Assembly: GCA_025965775.1 (NCBI GenBank)
Contig: JAOPWG010000051.1
Coordinates: forward strand, 1 to 5,647
Source: Modestobacter sp.
GTDB taxonomy: Bacteria > Actinomycetota > Actinomycetes > Mycobacteriales > Geodermatophilaceae
Length of the DNA stretch: 5,647 nt
Reading direction: 5' to 3'
Shown: positions 5,389 through 5,647 of the stretch, one piece after another
How the letters are laid out: each line of letters opens with the position of its first letter
Numbering within the stretch: position 1 is the first letter of the stretch
The notes under the pieces: model-generated
Told to the model about the DNA's origin: nothing
Databases searched by the model: none
Seen by the model: only the letters and a program-made list of their open reading frames with translations
Position numbers and translations under genes: made by a program

Positions 5389-5647
5389 CGGGCCTGCACC
5401 CCCTCGGCGGCCGGCCGGCCGGCCGGGGTGGTGGCGGCGGCGTCGCGGGCGGCGACCAGCGAGGTATGCGTCGGGGCGTCCGGCACGTGCGCGGGCTTGA
5501 GGGCGGCGAACTCGCGGCGGAGCACCGGGACGACCTGCTCGCCGAGGATGTCCAACTGCTCGAGGACGGTCTTCAGCGGCAGCCCGGCGTGGTCGATGAG
5601 GAACAGTTGCCGCTGGTAGTCACCGACGTAGTCGCGGAAGCCCAGGG
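5385..5647 (-). CDS. Luciferase-like monooxygenase, CE1758 family, C-terminal end
   Basis: Only the last 86 complete codons are in the window; the gene enters from the right edge. The visible end reads LGFRDYVGDYQRQLFLIDHA, then GLPLKTVLEQLDILGEQVVP and VLRREFAALKPAHVPDAPTH, closing with an Ala/Pro-rich tail and a TGA at 5387-5385. This matches the C-terminus of the FMN-dependent LLM subgroup known as the CE1758 family, whose partner is the FMN reductase that follows. It would be the oxygenase of a two-component flavin monooxygenase in the cytoplasm; its substrate is unknown. The flavin- and substrate-binding barrel lies outside the window. A GGCC tetranucleotide run at 5409-5424 lies in the tail-coding end. 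Confidence 0.88.
   Translation of the reverse strand, partial: LGFRDYVGDYQRQLFLIDHAGLPLKTVLEQLDILGEQVVPVLRREFAALKPAHVPDAPTHTSLVAARDAAATTPAGRPAAEGVQAR

Overview
The window is very GC-rich throughout, with GTG starts, codons that nearly always end in G or C, and long antisense shadow frames. This is typical of a high-GC actinobacterium. The gene families (a mycothiol-type maleylpyruvate isomerase N-domain protein, the CE1758/CE1759 luciferase-like/FMN reductase pair, a DHA2 transporter) and the protein style suggest Geodermatophilaceae (Blastococcus, Geodermatophilus, Modestobacter). That family-level placement is inference from memory, not a search.

Layout, left to right. 1-255 (minus) is the start of a DinB-like/maleylpyruvate isomerase N-terminal-domain protein that runs off the left edge. 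256-463 is a short non-coding stretch with two copies of a TGTCGACA palindrome upstream of that gene. 464-1284 (minus) is a degraded locus. It holds a secreted cupredoxin that lacks its C-terminal copper-ligand loop, joined in frame to a small four-helix membrane protein. Each part also carries an apparent single-base shift. 1285-1402 is a divergent control region. 1403-3037 (plus) encodes a 14-helix DHA2-type drug exporter, probably translated from a leaderless GTG. 3045-3917 (minus) encodes an alpha/beta hydrolase that converges on the transporter with only 7 bases between the stops. A strong hairpin inside the end of the transporter gene could terminate the hydrolase transcript. 4081-4560 (plus) encodes a PhnB-like VOC protein, divergent from the hydrolase. 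4553-4739 is an 83-bp tandem repeat (two identical copies plus a partial third) that starts at the VOC stop codon. 4771-5388 (minus) encodes an NAD(P)H-dependent FMN reductase. 5385-5647 (minus) is the C-terminal end of its luciferase-like monooxygenase partner, joined to it by an ATGA stop/start overlap.

Functionally these are small independent accessory or housekeeping units: export, a general hydrolase, a VOC protein, and a two-component flavin monooxygenase. They do not form one pathway. I see no tRNA, rRNA, CRISPR, insertion sequence, phage gene or defence system, and no convincing new multi-gene system. The points most worth a second look are the broken cupredoxin/membrane-protein fusion and the 83-bp repeat array anchored on a stop codon.
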